DNA of 64,000 nt, from contig NZ_JBEPMA010000005.1 in the NCBI RefSeq assembly GCF_040545475.1, positions 62,001-126,000 of the forward strand. The letters are read 5' to 3'. Origin of the DNA: Peptoniphilus_A olsenii (lineage in GTDB: Bacteria; Bacillota; Clostridia; Tissierellales; Peptoniphilaceae). Below, in pieces: positions 42,957-51,912 of the stretch; positions within the stretch are counted from its first letter, which is position 1, and every line of letters begins with the position of its first letter. The notes below the pieces were generated by a model. It was not told the DNA's origin. It did no database searches and saw nothing but the letters and a program-made list of their open reading frames with translations. Both the position numbers and the translations under genes were made by a program.

Positions 42957-44207
42957 TTATTTTTTTACTGGAATTTGAAGTAGAAGCTTTTCGATTCTAT
43001 TAGAGGTGCTTCTAACTATAGTAAATTTCATATCTCCAATTTTAATCACTTCATTTAGTTTTGGAAATCTATCTATTTGTTCTATAATAAAACCTCCTAT
43101 TGAATCGAATTCTATACATTCTAATTCCGTACCAAATTTTTGATTGATATCGTCAATATTTACTGCGCCGTCTATTAAATATTTTCCAGGTGCAATATTA
43201 ACTATATCTTCATCTTCAATAGTGTCATATTCATCAGATATTTGCCCTACTAATTTTTCAAAAATATCTTCGTAAGTTATCATCCCTTCAGTACCACCAT
43301 ATTCGTCAGTAACAATGGCTACAGATAATTTGTTTTGTCTCATTTGATTAAAAAGAGTAGAGGTAGGTTTATATTCAAATGTAAAGAATGGCTTCTTTAA
43401 ATATTCTGTATTCTCTAAGATAGATTTATTTCTGCCCATTAAAAAGAAGTCTTTGACATTAAAAATTCCAATTATATTATCTAAATTATTATCGTATACG
43501 GGCATTCTTGAATAATTATTCTCTACTATTTTTTTTACTATATCTTCATAGGATTCGTTAATATCTATGCCGATTATATCAGTTCTAGGAGTCATTATAT
43601 CTTTAGCATAAATTTCTTTAAAATCAAATACATTTGCTATCATTTGCGACTCATGACGATTGAGAATCCCTTCTTTGATTCCTAAATCCATGGCTTCTTT
43701 TATATCATCTTCGGTTATTAAGGGCTCTTTGTAAGATTTATTTTTTGTGAATAGTTTAATGATAGAATTTGAAATATAATTAATTATAATAGACAGTGGC
43801 TTAATTATTATTATGGAATAATAAATAAATTTTGCTCTTTTAGACACAATTCTATCATAATTAATTTTGCCCAAAGCACGGGGTAAACTTTGACCGAATA
43901 CTATTACGATAATTGTTGATAATAAAATTCCAATTGGGACTCTTTTATAACCCCATAATTCATAAAAAAATAAAGATGCAAAAACAATACATAAAGAATT
44001 TGAGAAAAAGTCAAGAATTAAAGTAGTTGAGTATAAGTTTTTATTCTTATGTACTTTTTTGATAAACTCCATGTTCTCAACATCTAATTCATTAAGTCGT
44101 TCAATCTTTAAAGGACTTAGAGTTAAAAAAGCATTTTCTATTAAAGTAAATTCAAATGAAAAATAAAGTGTAATTAAAGATAATAAAATAAATAAGTAAG
44201 ATAACAT
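42957..44207 (-). CDS. CNNM/CorC-type (HlyC) membrane protein with CBS pair
   Basis: 416 aa. The N-terminal third is a CNNM transmembrane domain with three to four helices (residues 1-140). Two CBS domains follow (DIMTPRTDIIGIDINESYED about 190-208; a second about 255-310 with TDEYGGTEGMITYEDI), then a C-terminal CorC_HlyC domain (340-410). Relatives export or balance Mg2+ (MpfA/CorB type) and were once called hemolysins; hemolytic activity should not be assumed. ATG with GAGGAG eight bases upstream. Confidence 0.9.
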   Translation of the reverse strand: MLSYLFILLSLITLYFSFEFTLIENAFLTLSPLKIERLNELDVENMEFIKKVHKNKNLYSTTLILDFFSNSLCIVFASLFFYELWGYKRVPIGILLSTIIVIVFGQSLPRALGKINYDRIVSKRAKFIYYSIIIIKPLSIIINYISNSIIKLFTKNKSYKEPLITEDDIKEAMDLGIKEGILNRHESQMIANVFDFKEIYAKDIMTPRTDIIGIDINESYEDIVKKIVENNYSRMPVYDNNLDNIIGIFNVKDFFLMGRNKSILENTEYLKKPFFTFEYKPTSTLFNQMRQNKLSVAIVTDEYGGTEGMITYEDIFEKLVGQISDEYDTIEDEDIVNIAPGKYLIDGAVNIDDINQKFGTELECIEFDSIGGFIIEQIDRFPKLNEVIKIGDMKFTIVRSTSNRIEKLLLQIPVKK

Positions 44208-44348
44208 CGCTACGCTCCTCTATAATTTAATACCCATTTAAAATATAGTTCAAAATAGTAGAAGTAATTGAAATATATAATATATAAGTATTGTAGGGAG
44301 CAATTAAAATATAAATCTACTGTAAAATAGATTTTAATATTATTTAAA

Positions 44349-44384
44349 GCAAAAAACTCGAAACATTATAATATTTCGAGTTCT
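44349..44384 (-). terminator. Terminator of glmS
   Basis: AACTCGAAA (44355-44363) pairs with TTTCGAGTT (44374-44382); T6 follows on the minus strand. Confidence 0.75.
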
Positions 44385-44419
44385 ACAAGTGTTTAAATCT
44401 GTTAATAGTGGAAATTTAA

Positions 44420-46246
44420 TTATTCAACTGTTACAGATTTTGCTAAATTTCTTGGTTTATCTACATCATTTCCAAGTGAAAGTGATGTATAATAAGCAAT
44501 TAACTGCTCAGGTATAACAGCAAGTAAAGGTGTCAAGATATCTAAAGTTTTTGGTATCTCTATTAATTGCGTAGATGCATCTTTTACAAAGTTATTTCCT
44601 TTATTTGTAATAGAGATAACTTTAGCTCCTCTAGCTATTAATTCTTGATTATTTGAAATAGTTTTTTCAGTAATTTTTGATTGAGTTGCTACAGTTATTA
44701 CAGGTGTTCCAGGCTCAATTAATGCAATAGATCCATGTTTTAATTCTCCTGAAGGGAAGGCTTCAGTATGGATATAAGATGTTTCTTTCAATTTAAGTGC
44801 ACCTTCTTTTGCTGTTATAAAATCTAGAGATCTACCTGTGTAAAAAATAGACTTTGAATCTTTTATTTCTAAGGCTATTTCCTTGTATTTATCTCTTTCT
44901 TTTAAAATCTCTTCTATTTGTATAGGAGTTTGTTCCATAGCCTTTATAATTTCAGTGATTTCTTGTTTATTAATTTTTCCTTTTGCAAAAGCAATTCTAA
45001 GTGCAACAAAATAAAGTGCAATTAATTGTGTCGTGTAAGCTTTAGTTGAAGCCACTGAAATTTCAGGGCCAGCATAACAATATATCACTTTATCAGCATC
45101 TCTAGTTATAGTTGAACCTAATACATTTGTAATAGCTAAAGTTTTAGCTCCTAGTCTTTTTGCTTCTTTAAGTGCAGCTAGTGTATCGGCCGTTTCACCA
45201 GATTGAGATACAAATATTACTAAGGATTTATCATCAACAAACATATTTTTATATCTAAATTCTGAAGCAATTTCAGATGTTACAGGCATATTCACAAGAG
45301 ATTCAATAGCATATTTTCCCACTTCGCCAGCGTGAAATGCTGTACCACATGCTGATATATAAATTTTTTCTATATCTTTTAGTTCCTCTATGGTAAACAT
45401 ATCTTCATTAGAATTTAGTTCATAATTCGTGTGTCTAATTGATATAGCTTCTTCAATTGCTTTTGGTTGTTCGTGTATTTCTTTTAATAGAAAGTGATCG
45501 TAACCTTCTTTGGATGCGTCTTCATCAGTGTAATCTACTTCTGTAATTTCTCTTTCAACTATATTTTGATTTTCATCATATATAGTATAAGAATCACGAG
45601 TTAAATCTACAATATCTCCATCTTTTAAGAAAATCAATTTGTTAGTATATTCAATTACTGAAGTTATATCTGAGGCTATCATAAAACCATCTTCACAGAT
45701 AGCTAGTAGTAGTGGAGAAGAGTCTCTTAAAGCAATCATTCTATTATTTTCTAAATCAGAAATAATTCCAAGTGCAAAAGAGCCTCTTAGTTCTTCATGA
45801 GATTTAAAAACCGTATTTAATAAATCGTCATCGTAATTTTTAGAAATTAAATTTGGAACAACTTCTGTATCTGTTTGCGATTTAAAAGTAAAGCCATCTT
45901 CTTGTAATTTATTTCTAAGTTCAAGATAATTTTCTACGATTCCGTTATGCACCACAGAAATTTTGCCATCACTACTCATATGTGGATGAGCATTTATTTC
46001 TGAAGGTTCCCCATGAGTAGCCCATCTTGTGTGTGCTATTGCTATATTTGATTTAATATTATCAAAATCGTAAGCATTTTCTAAATTAATTATTTTGCCT
46101 TTCTTTTTAAAAGTTTTAAGATTATTATCTGTTGAAATAATAGATATCCCTGCAGAATCATAACCTCTGTATTCTAATTTTTTTAGTCCAGAAAGAACTA
46201 TTTGTGTCGCGTTTTTGTTACCAATGTAACCTACAATACCGCACAT
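44420..46246 (-). CDS. glmS: Glutamine-fructose-6-phosphate aminotransferase (isomerizing)
   Basis: 608 aa. It makes glucosamine-6-phosphate from fructose-6-phosphate and glutamine, the entry to wall amino sugars. N-terminal glutaminase with Cys2 (MCGIVGYIG) and EYRGYDSAG; two SIS domains (GTAFHAGEVGKY and FVSQSGETADT near residue 350; YTGRSLDF near 460); C-terminal KPRNLAKSVTVE. ATG with GGAGGG upstream. Regulated at RNA level by the glmS ribozyme in its leader. GlmM, the next enzyme, is at 6528. Confidence 0.97.
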   Translation of the reverse strand: MCGIVGYIGNKNATQIVLSGLKKLEYRGYDSAGISIISTDNNLKTFKKKGKIINLENAYDFDNIKSNIAIAHTRWATHGEPSEINAHPHMSSDGKISVVHNGIVENYLELRNKLQEDGFTFKSQTDTEVVPNLISKNYDDDLLNTVFKSHEELRGSFALGIISDLENNRMIALRDSSPLLLAICEDGFMIASDITSVIEYTNKLIFLKDGDIVDLTRDSYTIYDENQNIVEREITEVDYTDEDASKEGYDHFLLKEIHEQPKAIEEAISIRHTNYELNSNEDMFTIEELKDIEKIYISACGTAFHAGEVGKYAIESLVNMPVTSEIASEFRYKNMFVDDKSLVIFVSQSGETADTLAALKEAKRLGAKTLAITNVLGSTITRDADKVIYCYAGPEISVASTKAYTTQLIALYFVALRIAFAKGKINKQEITEIIKAMEQTPIQIEEILKERDKYKEIALEIKDSKSIFYTGRSLDFITAKEGALKLKETSYIHTEAFPSGELKHGSIALIEPGTPVITVATQSKITEKTISNNQELIARGAKVISITNKGNNFVKDASTQLIEIPKTLDILTPLLAVIPEQLIAYYTSLSLGNDVDKPRNLAKSVTVE

Positions 46247-46254
46247 ATTTATCC

Positions 46255-46402
46255 CTCCAATTATTATTAGAGACTCACTTCAATTTTTTTGTTATAAAAT
46301 TACTTTTATTCTTTGTAAATTGCTTAGGTTGTGATACCTATAGAGCATCCGCCGAAAGTTCGATAACTCTATCCCTCGTCAGCCACAAGGCTCAGGCGCT
46401 TT
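46255..46402 (-). ncRNA. glmS self-cleaving ribozyme/riboswitch
   Basis: On the minus strand the leader of glmS contains the conserved core in order: AGCGCC (46400-46395; cleavage expected between A46400 and G46399), TGAGCCTTGTGGCTGACGAGG, then GAGTTATCGAAC, TTCGGCGGATGC and a P3 hairpin AGGTATCACAACCT. This is the glucosamine-6-phosphate-activated ribozyme, which cuts its own mRNA and lowers GlmS when amino sugar is abundant. The downstream P3-P4 part is A+U-rich and I set its end approximately. Confidence 0.93.
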
Positions 46403-46426
46403 TAACATTTTTATCTCTTGGAAGTT

Positions 46427-46455
46427 ATTTTATCATATGTAAAAAAAGATGTAAA
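46427..46455 (-). promoter_or_regulatory. Promoter of the glmS ribozyme-mRNA
   Basis: On the minus strand, TTTACA (46455-46450), 17 bases, TAAAAT (46432-46427), with TGA before the -10. The predicted start near 46420 is about 20 bases ahead of the ribozyme cleavage site. Confidence 0.75.
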
Positions 46456-46515
46456 CTTTTTGATAAAAGCAACTTTAGTGCAATTATTGTTTTTATATTA
46501 GCTCATTAAGTTTAG

Positions 46516-46544
46516 TTGAAAAATCATCATTCTAATGTTAACAT
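46516..46544 (+). promoter_or_regulatory. Promoter of the parvulin gene
   Basis: TTGAAA (46516-46521), 17 bases, TAACAT (46539-46544) with TGT before the -10. Divergent from the glmS promoter. Confidence 0.5.
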
Positions 46545-46603
46545 GAATTAGTAGATATGCGATTGATTTCGCTTTTAAACACGATTATAAACTGGAGGAT
46601 AAA

Positions 46604-47350
46604 ATGGATAATAACAAAGTTTTAGCAGTGGTAAATGGTAGAGAAGTGACAGGTGAGGATTATAATTTATTTATAAATTCACTTGATCCACAACTTAAAG
46701 CTTATTTTTCACAAAATGAATTTAATCAAGATATAGTAAATGAATTAGTTTATCAACAATTATTGTATGAAGAAGCTATTGAAAATGGAGTCGATAAAGA
46801 AGAAGACTTTTTAAAAGTATTAGAAAAAACTAAACAGTCCATGTTAAAAACATATTCTTTAGGCAAACTTTTATCTAAAGTGGAAGTTAATGATGACGAA
46901 ATAAAAGATTTTTATGATAAAAACACTAATCTTTTTCAAAAGGGAGAGTCTGCAAAAGCTTCACATATTTTAGTTGAAGATGAGGATAAAGCAAATGAAA
47001 TTTATGAAAAAATTCAAAATGGTGAAGATTTTGGTAAATTAGCTAAAGAATTTTCAACATGTCCTTCATCTCAAAGGGGTGGAGATTTAGGTGAATTTCA
47101 AAAGGGGCAAATGGTAAAAGAATTTGAAGAAGCTGTTTTTTCAAATGATATTGGCACAATAACAAAACCAGTTAAAACTCAATTTGGATATCACATTATA
47201 AAAGTTGATGACAAGAGTGATGCTTCTACCTTTAGTTTTGAAGAATCAAAAGACAAAATTTATCAAGAACTTAAGAGAAAAAAAGAACAAGAAGTTTACA
47301 ATAAAAAAATAGATGAGTTAAAAGAAAAGTACAAAGTTGACATGAAATAA
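46604..47350 (+). CDS. Parvulin-type peptidyl-prolyl isomerase without signal peptide
   Basis: 248 aa. A SurA-like N-terminal helical region (residues 1-95) is followed by a rotamase domain (about 114-205) with AKASHILVEDEDKA, GGDLGEFQKGQMVKEFEEA and TQFGYHIIKVDD. Most Gram-positive members (PrsA) are lipoproteins; this one begins MDNNKVLAVVNGREVT with no signal or membrane segment and so should be cytoplasmic. ATG with GGAGG upstream. It heads a long same-strand run. Confidence 0.88.
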   Translation: MDNNKVLAVVNGREVTGEDYNLFINSLDPQLKAYFSQNEFNQDIVNELVYQQLLYEEAIENGVDKEEDFLKVLEKTKQSMLKTYSLGKLLSKVEVNDDEIKDFYDKNTNLFQKGESAKASHILVEDEDKANEIYEKIQNGEDFGKLAKEFSTCPSSQRGGDLGEFQKGQMVKEFEEAVFSNDIGTITKPVKTQFGYHIIKVDDKSDASTFSFEESKDKIYQELKRKKEQEVYNKKIDELKEKYKVDMK

Positions 47351-47366
47351 TTTTAAAGGTGTAGCA

Positions 47367-48701
47367 ATGAAACTCGAGCTTTTTAGCTATATAGATGATG
47401 TAATGGCTTTGTATGACTATCATCGTCTAGAACTTGTTGAAATTAACAAGGAATTAAAAAGATATTTTGCACAAAAATTAGATAAAGATGATAAATTAAT
47501 AAATATTAATACCAGAATAAAATCCCAAAATTCATTGAGAGAAAAAATTATTAGAAGGAATTATTATGTTAAATATCCCAATCCAGTTGAGGGTTTTGAG
47601 CAAATTCCAGATTTAATTGGTCTAAGAATTGAGTGTAGGTTCATAAAAGATGAAGAACAAATATACAAGAAGATAATTGAAGATTTTAGAATTTATTGTG
47701 GAGATGGAATGTATGCGTCTAAAAAGAATAAGAAAATTAGATTAAATCTTGACGACCCGCAACCTCAATCTTTAAATAATGGATTTAAAATTTTTAAACT
47801 TGATGGGGAATTCTTTACGGGAGAGAGAACCTATTTGTTTGAACTACAAATTAAATCTTTAGTAAATGTATTTTGGGGAGAAATTGATCATAAGATTTTA
47901 TATAAAAATTACAATTATATGGTCACAGCTGATTTTTTCAAAGACATAATGAGCTCAATTATAGACAACCTCACAATGGTGGATAGACAATTAATGATTC
48001 TATATAATCATGTAAAAAACCTTGACGCGTCTGTAAATATTTCTGCTGAAAATCAATTAAAGACACTTTTATCAAAAATACTTCACGATGTATTTACACA
48101 GAAGATTTATGAGGAACTGGGCCTTTTTATGAATTTGAAAACTATTACCGATGTAGTAGTAAATTTTCTGTTCATGAAATTAGCTAAAAATAAAGATTTG
48201 ACATACGGAGAGAATTTTATTTCTTTAATTAACAGAATAAATCAAGCTTCAGATTGTGAAATGAATTTAGAAGAACCCATATCTTTTATGAAAGAACCAA
48301 AATACTATGATTCTTTTTCTAAAGGTATAGGAGAAATTTTATTAAAAAATCTTAATAGGGATTTGGAATGGAATCTATTTTTCAAAATTATAGGTTTGAT
48401 AAATGGTACAACTTATTCTGAAAATTTTACAGAATTTGTCATATTCGTGCGATATGAATACACTCTATCTCTTCTTGAATTATTCGAGAACTTAAATATC
48501 TCTCAAGAAGAAAAAGACAATATAGAAAATAAATTACTCACATTGGTTGTGCAATCTTTCGAGAATAACCCGTCTTTATCAAATTTAATGGATAAATCGT
48601 TGAATAAATTTAATAGTTTAGTTTGTCAATCTAGAAAAACGGATATAAAAGAAAAAGATGAAATCATAAATTTGTTTTTGAAAAATTATAATTTTAATTA
48701 A
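47367..48701 (+). CDS. Divergent RelA/SpoT-domain protein with a long unknown C-terminal region
   Basis: 444 aa. The N-terminal half aligns with alarmone synthetase domains: TRIKSQNSLREKI (49-61), IPDLIGLRIECRF (80-92, with the metal Asp82), and LFELQIKSLVNVFW...HKILYK (157-180, with the catalytic-type Glu159). The GTP-binding segment that normally reads NGYRSLH is NGFKIFK here (138-144), losing the key Tyr, Ser and His, so synthesis of (p)ppGpp is doubtful. The C-terminal 220 residues are helical with no family I recognise; no HD hydrolase, TGS or ACT domain. ATG with AAAGGTG upstream, 16 bases after the parvulin gene. Confidence 0.75.
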   Translation: MKLELFSYIDDVMALYDYHRLELVEINKELKRYFAQKLDKDDKLININTRIKSQNSLREKIIRRNYYVKYPNPVEGFEQIPDLIGLRIECRFIKDEEQIYKKIIEDFRIYCGDGMYASKKNKKIRLNLDDPQPQSLNNGFKIFKLDGEFFTGERTYLFELQIKSLVNVFWGEIDHKILYKNYNYMVTADFFKDIMSSIIDNLTMVDRQLMILYNHVKNLDASVNISAENQLKTLLSKILHDVFTQKIYEELGLFMNLKTITDVVVNFLFMKLAKNKDLTYGENFISLINRINQASDCEMNLEEPISFMKEPKYYDSFSKGIGEILLKNLNRDLEWNLFFKIIGLINGTTYSENFTEFVIFVRYEYTLSLLELFENLNISQEEKDNIENKLLTLVVQSFENNPSLSNLMDKSLNKFNSLVCQSRKTDIKEKDEIINLFLKNYNFN

Positions 48702-48722
48702 GTATTATATTGTTTTCACTTT

Positions 48723-48731
48723 TGATATAAT
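48723..48731 (+). promoter_or_regulatory. Possible internal extended -10 promoter before pepD
   Basis: TGATATAAT at 48723-48731, 20 bases before the start codon; no good -35 at the right distance. Confidence 0.35.
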
Positions 48732-48750
48732 ATTGTTAAGGGAGGTCAAT

Positions 48751-50205
48751 ATGAAAGATATAGAATCTTTACTTCAGAACAGAGTATTCTATTACTTTGA
48801 TCAAATTACAAAAATACCAAGAGAATCTTTTCATGAAGAAGAGATCAGAAACTTTCTTTTGGATTTTGCAAAAAAACACAACTTAGAATCTTTTACAGAC
48901 GAAATTGGAAATGTCATTATAAAAAAAGAGGCTTCTACCGGTTATGAAAAATCTGAGTCCATAATTTTACAAGGACACATGGATATGGTTTGTGAAAAAG
49001 ATGATGATATTGAGTTCGATTTTAAAAAGGATCCAATTGTCTATACTATTAAAGATGATCGTATAGTGGCAGAACATACTACTTTAGGTGCTGATAATGG
49101 AATAGCTGTTGCAATGATATTAACAATTTTAGAAAGTGACAAATATAGTCATCCAAAAATTGAAGCATTATTTACGGTAAATGAAGAGAATGGAATGACT
49201 GGTGCACGTAATCTTGAGAATAAATATTTAGAATCAAAATTGCTTTTAAATTTAGATTCTGAAGAAGAAGGTAAAGGTTGCGTAAGTTGTGCTGGTGGCC
49301 AAAGAGACCTTATAGTATTAAAAAAAGAATTCAAGAAATTAGATAAAGAATACGACTTTTATGATTTAATAGTTTCAGGACTTAAAGGTGGTCATTCTGG
49401 TCAAGAAATTCATAAAGGTCTAGGAAATTCGAATAAAATATTGGCAAGGGCACTTTATAGAATTTTTGAGAAGTTTGAAGCTAATTTAATATCAATAGAG
49501 GGTGGCGCAAAACCAAATGCCATACCAAGACTTGCAAAAGCAAAGTTAGCTGTGCCTAAAAATGATAAAAAAGAATTGCAAGATTTAATTGTAGAAATTA
49601 ATGGTGAACTTGTCAAAGAACTAGGTAAGGTTGATCCCAATGTAAGGTTAAACCTAGAAAACACCAGAGAAGAAAATGACAAGGCATTTACTGACGAACT
49701 ATCATATAGAATTATTTGTCTATTAAATATTTTGCCTGATGGTGTGATGTCTATGAGCAAAAATATTGAAGGATTAGTAGAAGCTTCAGTAAATGTAGGT
49801 GTTATTGTAGATAATGAAGAAACAGTAGAAATTATTACGAATATAAGGTCTCAAGTTTCTTCGTTAAAGGATAACATGGCCAACATTAACAAGATTGCTG
49901 CAAAACTCGTAGGGGCAGAATTTAGTATACAGTCAGATTATCCAGCTTGGGAATACAAAGAAAACTCTAAACTAAGAGATATTGCTTCTGATGCTTATAA
50001 AGAAATCACAGGAGAAGACTTTATCTTTGAAGAAATTCATGCAGGTTTAGAATGTGGATTATTTAAAGAGACAATTGGTGATATAGACATGCTTTCAATT
50101 GGCCCAGATATGGAAGGGGTACATGCTCCTGGAGAAAATTTGTCCATACCATCGACTGAAAGAGTATTTGAATTTGTTATAAAAATTTTAGAAAAATTAA
50201 AATAA
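48751..50205 (+). CDS. pepD: Cytosol non-specific dipeptidase (aminoacyl-histidine dipeptidase, M20 family)
   Basis: 484 aa from the ATG at 48751, six bases after GGAGG; the upstream in-frame start at 48733 precedes that site. Zinc ligands and catalytic acid are in QGHMDMVCEKD, LGADNGIAVAM, VNEENGMTGARN and LDSEEEG, with GLKGGHSGQEIH starting the lid domain and HAGLECG near the end. It hydrolyses dipeptides including those of histidine, useful for an amino-acid fermenter. The DUF1292 gene follows after 14 bases. Confidence 0.92.
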   Translation: MKDIESLLQNRVFYYFDQITKIPRESFHEEEIRNFLLDFAKKHNLESFTDEIGNVIIKKEASTGYEKSESIILQGHMDMVCEKDDDIEFDFKKDPIVYTIKDDRIVAEHTTLGADNGIAVAMILTILESDKYSHPKIEALFTVNEENGMTGARNLENKYLESKLLLNLDSEEEGKGCVSCAGGQRDLIVLKKEFKKLDKEYDFYDLIVSGLKGGHSGQEIHKGLGNSNKILARALYRIFEKFEANLISIEGGAKPNAIPRLAKAKLAVPKNDKKELQDLIVEINGELVKELGKVDPNVRLNLENTREENDKAFTDELSYRIICLLNILPDGVMSMSKNIEGLVEASVNVGVIVDNEETVEIITNIRSQVSSLKDNMANINKIAAKLVGAEFSIQSDYPAWEYKENSKLRDIASDAYKEITGEDFIFEEIHAGLECGLFKETIGDIDMLSIGPDMEGVHAPGENLSIPSTERVFEFVIKILEKLK

Positions 50206-50219
50206 TTAGGAGGCATAAG

Positions 50220-50555
50220 ATGAACGAAAAAGATTTGAATCAACATGAACACTGTGGTTGCGGTTGCGGCGAACATAATCATGACCATGATCACGAACAG
50301 ACTTATCAAACTATAACCTTAACATTAGATGACAACTCAGAATTAGTTTGTATAGTTATAGGTATATTTGAATGTGATAACAATGAATATATTGCACTTG
50401 TACCAGAAAGTGAAGAAGATGGTGACGAAGTCCTACTATACAAATATAAAGAAATATCAGAAGAAGAAGTTGAACTTGATGTCATAGAATCAGATGAAGA
50501 GTTTGAAAAAGTTACCGCTAAGTTTGATGAAATATTTAACGATGAAGAAGAATAA
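50220..50555 (+). CDS. DUF1292-family protein with His/Cys-rich N-terminus
   Basis: 111 aa. Residues 8-26 (HEHCGCGCGEHNHDHDHE) form a dense cluster of metal-binding residues; the rest is a small acidic domain (TLTLDDNSELVCIVIGIFE, then ALVPESEEDGDEVLLYKY) of the DUF1292/YrzB family. The N-terminal cluster probably binds Zn, Ni or Cu, but whether for storage, delivery or structure is unknown. ATG with AGGAGG upstream. Confidence 0.85.
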   Translation: MNEKDLNQHEHCGCGCGEHNHDHDHEQTYQTITLTLDDNSELVCIVIGIFECDNNEYIALVPESEEDGDEVLLYKYKEISEEEVELDVIESDEEFEKVTAKFDEIFNDEEE

Positions 50556-50573
50556 TTAGAAAGAGTTAATTAT

Positions 50574-51476
50574 ATGTGCTACAGAAAATATTCAGATTTT
50601 CTCAAAGAAAAATTTGGCGAAAAAGTTTATAAATTACCAGTTAAATTAAATCTTACTTGTCCTAATAGAGATGGTACTTGTGGTTGGGGAGGTTGTATTT
50701 TTTGTGGCGAAGAAGGTGGCAGTTTTGAAAATAATTTTGGAAGTATAGAGAGCCAACTTTTGAAAAATAAAGAACTCATAAAAAGAAAGTATAAAGCAAA
50801 AAAATATATTTCGTATTTTCAAAACTTCACCAATACTTACATGCCCATAGAAGAATTTAAATCTTCTATTAATAGATCCCTTATTGAAGATGTTGTAGGT
50901 TTAAGTATTTCAACTAGGCCTGATTGTTTAGGGGAAAAATATTTGGATTTTTTGGAAGAAATAAACAAAAATTATTTTGTAACTGTTGAATTGGGTCTAC
51001 AGACTACAAATTATCATAGTCTCAAAAAATTAAATAGGGGGCATGGTCTTTCTGAATTTGTTGATGCTTGTATTAAACTTAAAAATAGAGGTATCAATAT
51101 TTGTGCTCACGTTATCATAGGCCTACCATGGGATAATGATTTAGACATAATTGAGTGTGCAAAAATGTTAAATGTTTTAGGAGTAGACGAAGTTAAGATT
51201 CATGCACTCTATATTATAAAGGGTACACTTTTGGGAAATATGTATGAAAAGGGTGAAATCAATACTATTTCTTTAGAAGATTACAAAAGAAAAGTTATAC
51301 TCTTTTTAAGACATCTAAAAGATGATATAATAGTTGAAAGGATAATTGGCAGAGCTCCAGAAGAAAATTCTCTATTTTGTAACTGGGATACTTCTTGGTG
51401 GAAAATTAGAGACGATATAATAACTAATATGAAGGAGAATAATTACTGTCAAGGTGATCTAGTGAAAGGAGAATGA
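50574..51476 (+). CDS. Radical SAM protein, YhcC type
   Basis: 300 aa. The Fe-S motif is in CPNRDGTCGWGGCIFCGEEGG, the expanded form seen in YhcC/TIGR01212 proteins, followed by SISTRPDCL, VELGLQT and AHVIIGLPWD. The reaction of this family is not established to my knowledge; an RNA-modifying or tRNA-linked role has been suggested for relatives. ATG at 50574, stop overlapping the next gene. Confidence 0.88.
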   Translation: MCYRKYSDFLKEKFGEKVYKLPVKLNLTCPNRDGTCGWGGCIFCGEEGGSFENNFGSIESQLLKNKELIKRKYKAKKYISYFQNFTNTYMPIEEFKSSINRSLIEDVVGLSISTRPDCLGEKYLDFLEEINKNYFVTVELGLQTTNYHSLKKLNRGHGLSEFVDACIKLKNRGINICAHVIIGLPWDNDLDIIECAKMLNVLGVDEVKIHALYIIKGTLLGNMYEKGEINTISLEDYKRKVILFLRHLKDDIIVERIIGRAPEENSLFCNWDTSWWKIRDDIITNMKENNYCQGDLVKGE

Positions 51477-51478
51477 CA

Positions 51479-51904
51479 ATGATAAAGTATATTTTAGGAA
51501 GCAAAGGATCTGGAAAAACAAAATGGCTTATTGACAACGCAAATGAAGACATGAAAAGCGGAGATGGAAATATAGCATTTGTTGAAGTTGATGATGACCA
51601 TATATTTAGTTTGGATTATAACGTGCGACTTATTAATGCTACTGATTATAGATTAAATTCAATTAATAGTTTTTATGGATTTATTTGCGGGCTTCTTGCT
51701 ATGGATTATGATCTACACAAGATTTATATTGATGGAATATACAAAGTACTACCTCTAAATATAGAGGATTTAGAATATCTGTTTAATAGAATTTCAAAAA
51801 TTCCTGATGCTGAAAATAAAGAAATATTTATTAATGTTGATTATTTAAAAACAGACATGCCTGAAACGCTTTCTGAGCATTGTTTAGAGGTTACAAACGA
51901 ATAG
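51479..51904 (+). CDS. P-loop NTPase-like protein of unknown function
   Basis: 141 aa from the ATG at 51479, seven bases after AGGAG; the ATG at 51473 is too close to that site. Walker A GSKGSGKTKW lies near the start, but I do not see a clean Walker B; KIYIDGIYK is the best candidate. It is smaller than most P-loop enzymes. Overlaps or abuts the radical SAM gene. Function unknown. Confidence 0.75.
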   Translation: MIKYILGSKGSGKTKWLIDNANEDMKSGDGNIAFVEVDDDHIFSLDYNVRLINATDYRLNSINSFYGFICGLLAMDYDLHKIYIDGIYKVLPLNIEDLEYLFNRISKIPDAENKEIFINVDYLKTDMPETLSEHCLEVTNE

Positions 51905-51912
51905 GTGAGATT

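Noticed and set aside
42957..44207. Hemolysin function for the CorC/HlyC-type protein
   Set aside because: The domain layout (CNNM, two CBS, CorC_HlyC) fits a Mg2+-handling membrane protein; the hemolysin name is historical.
46204..46509. 101-codon plus-strand frame across the glmS leader
   Set aside because: It is the antisense of the glmS ribozyme and promoter; no ribosome-binding site.
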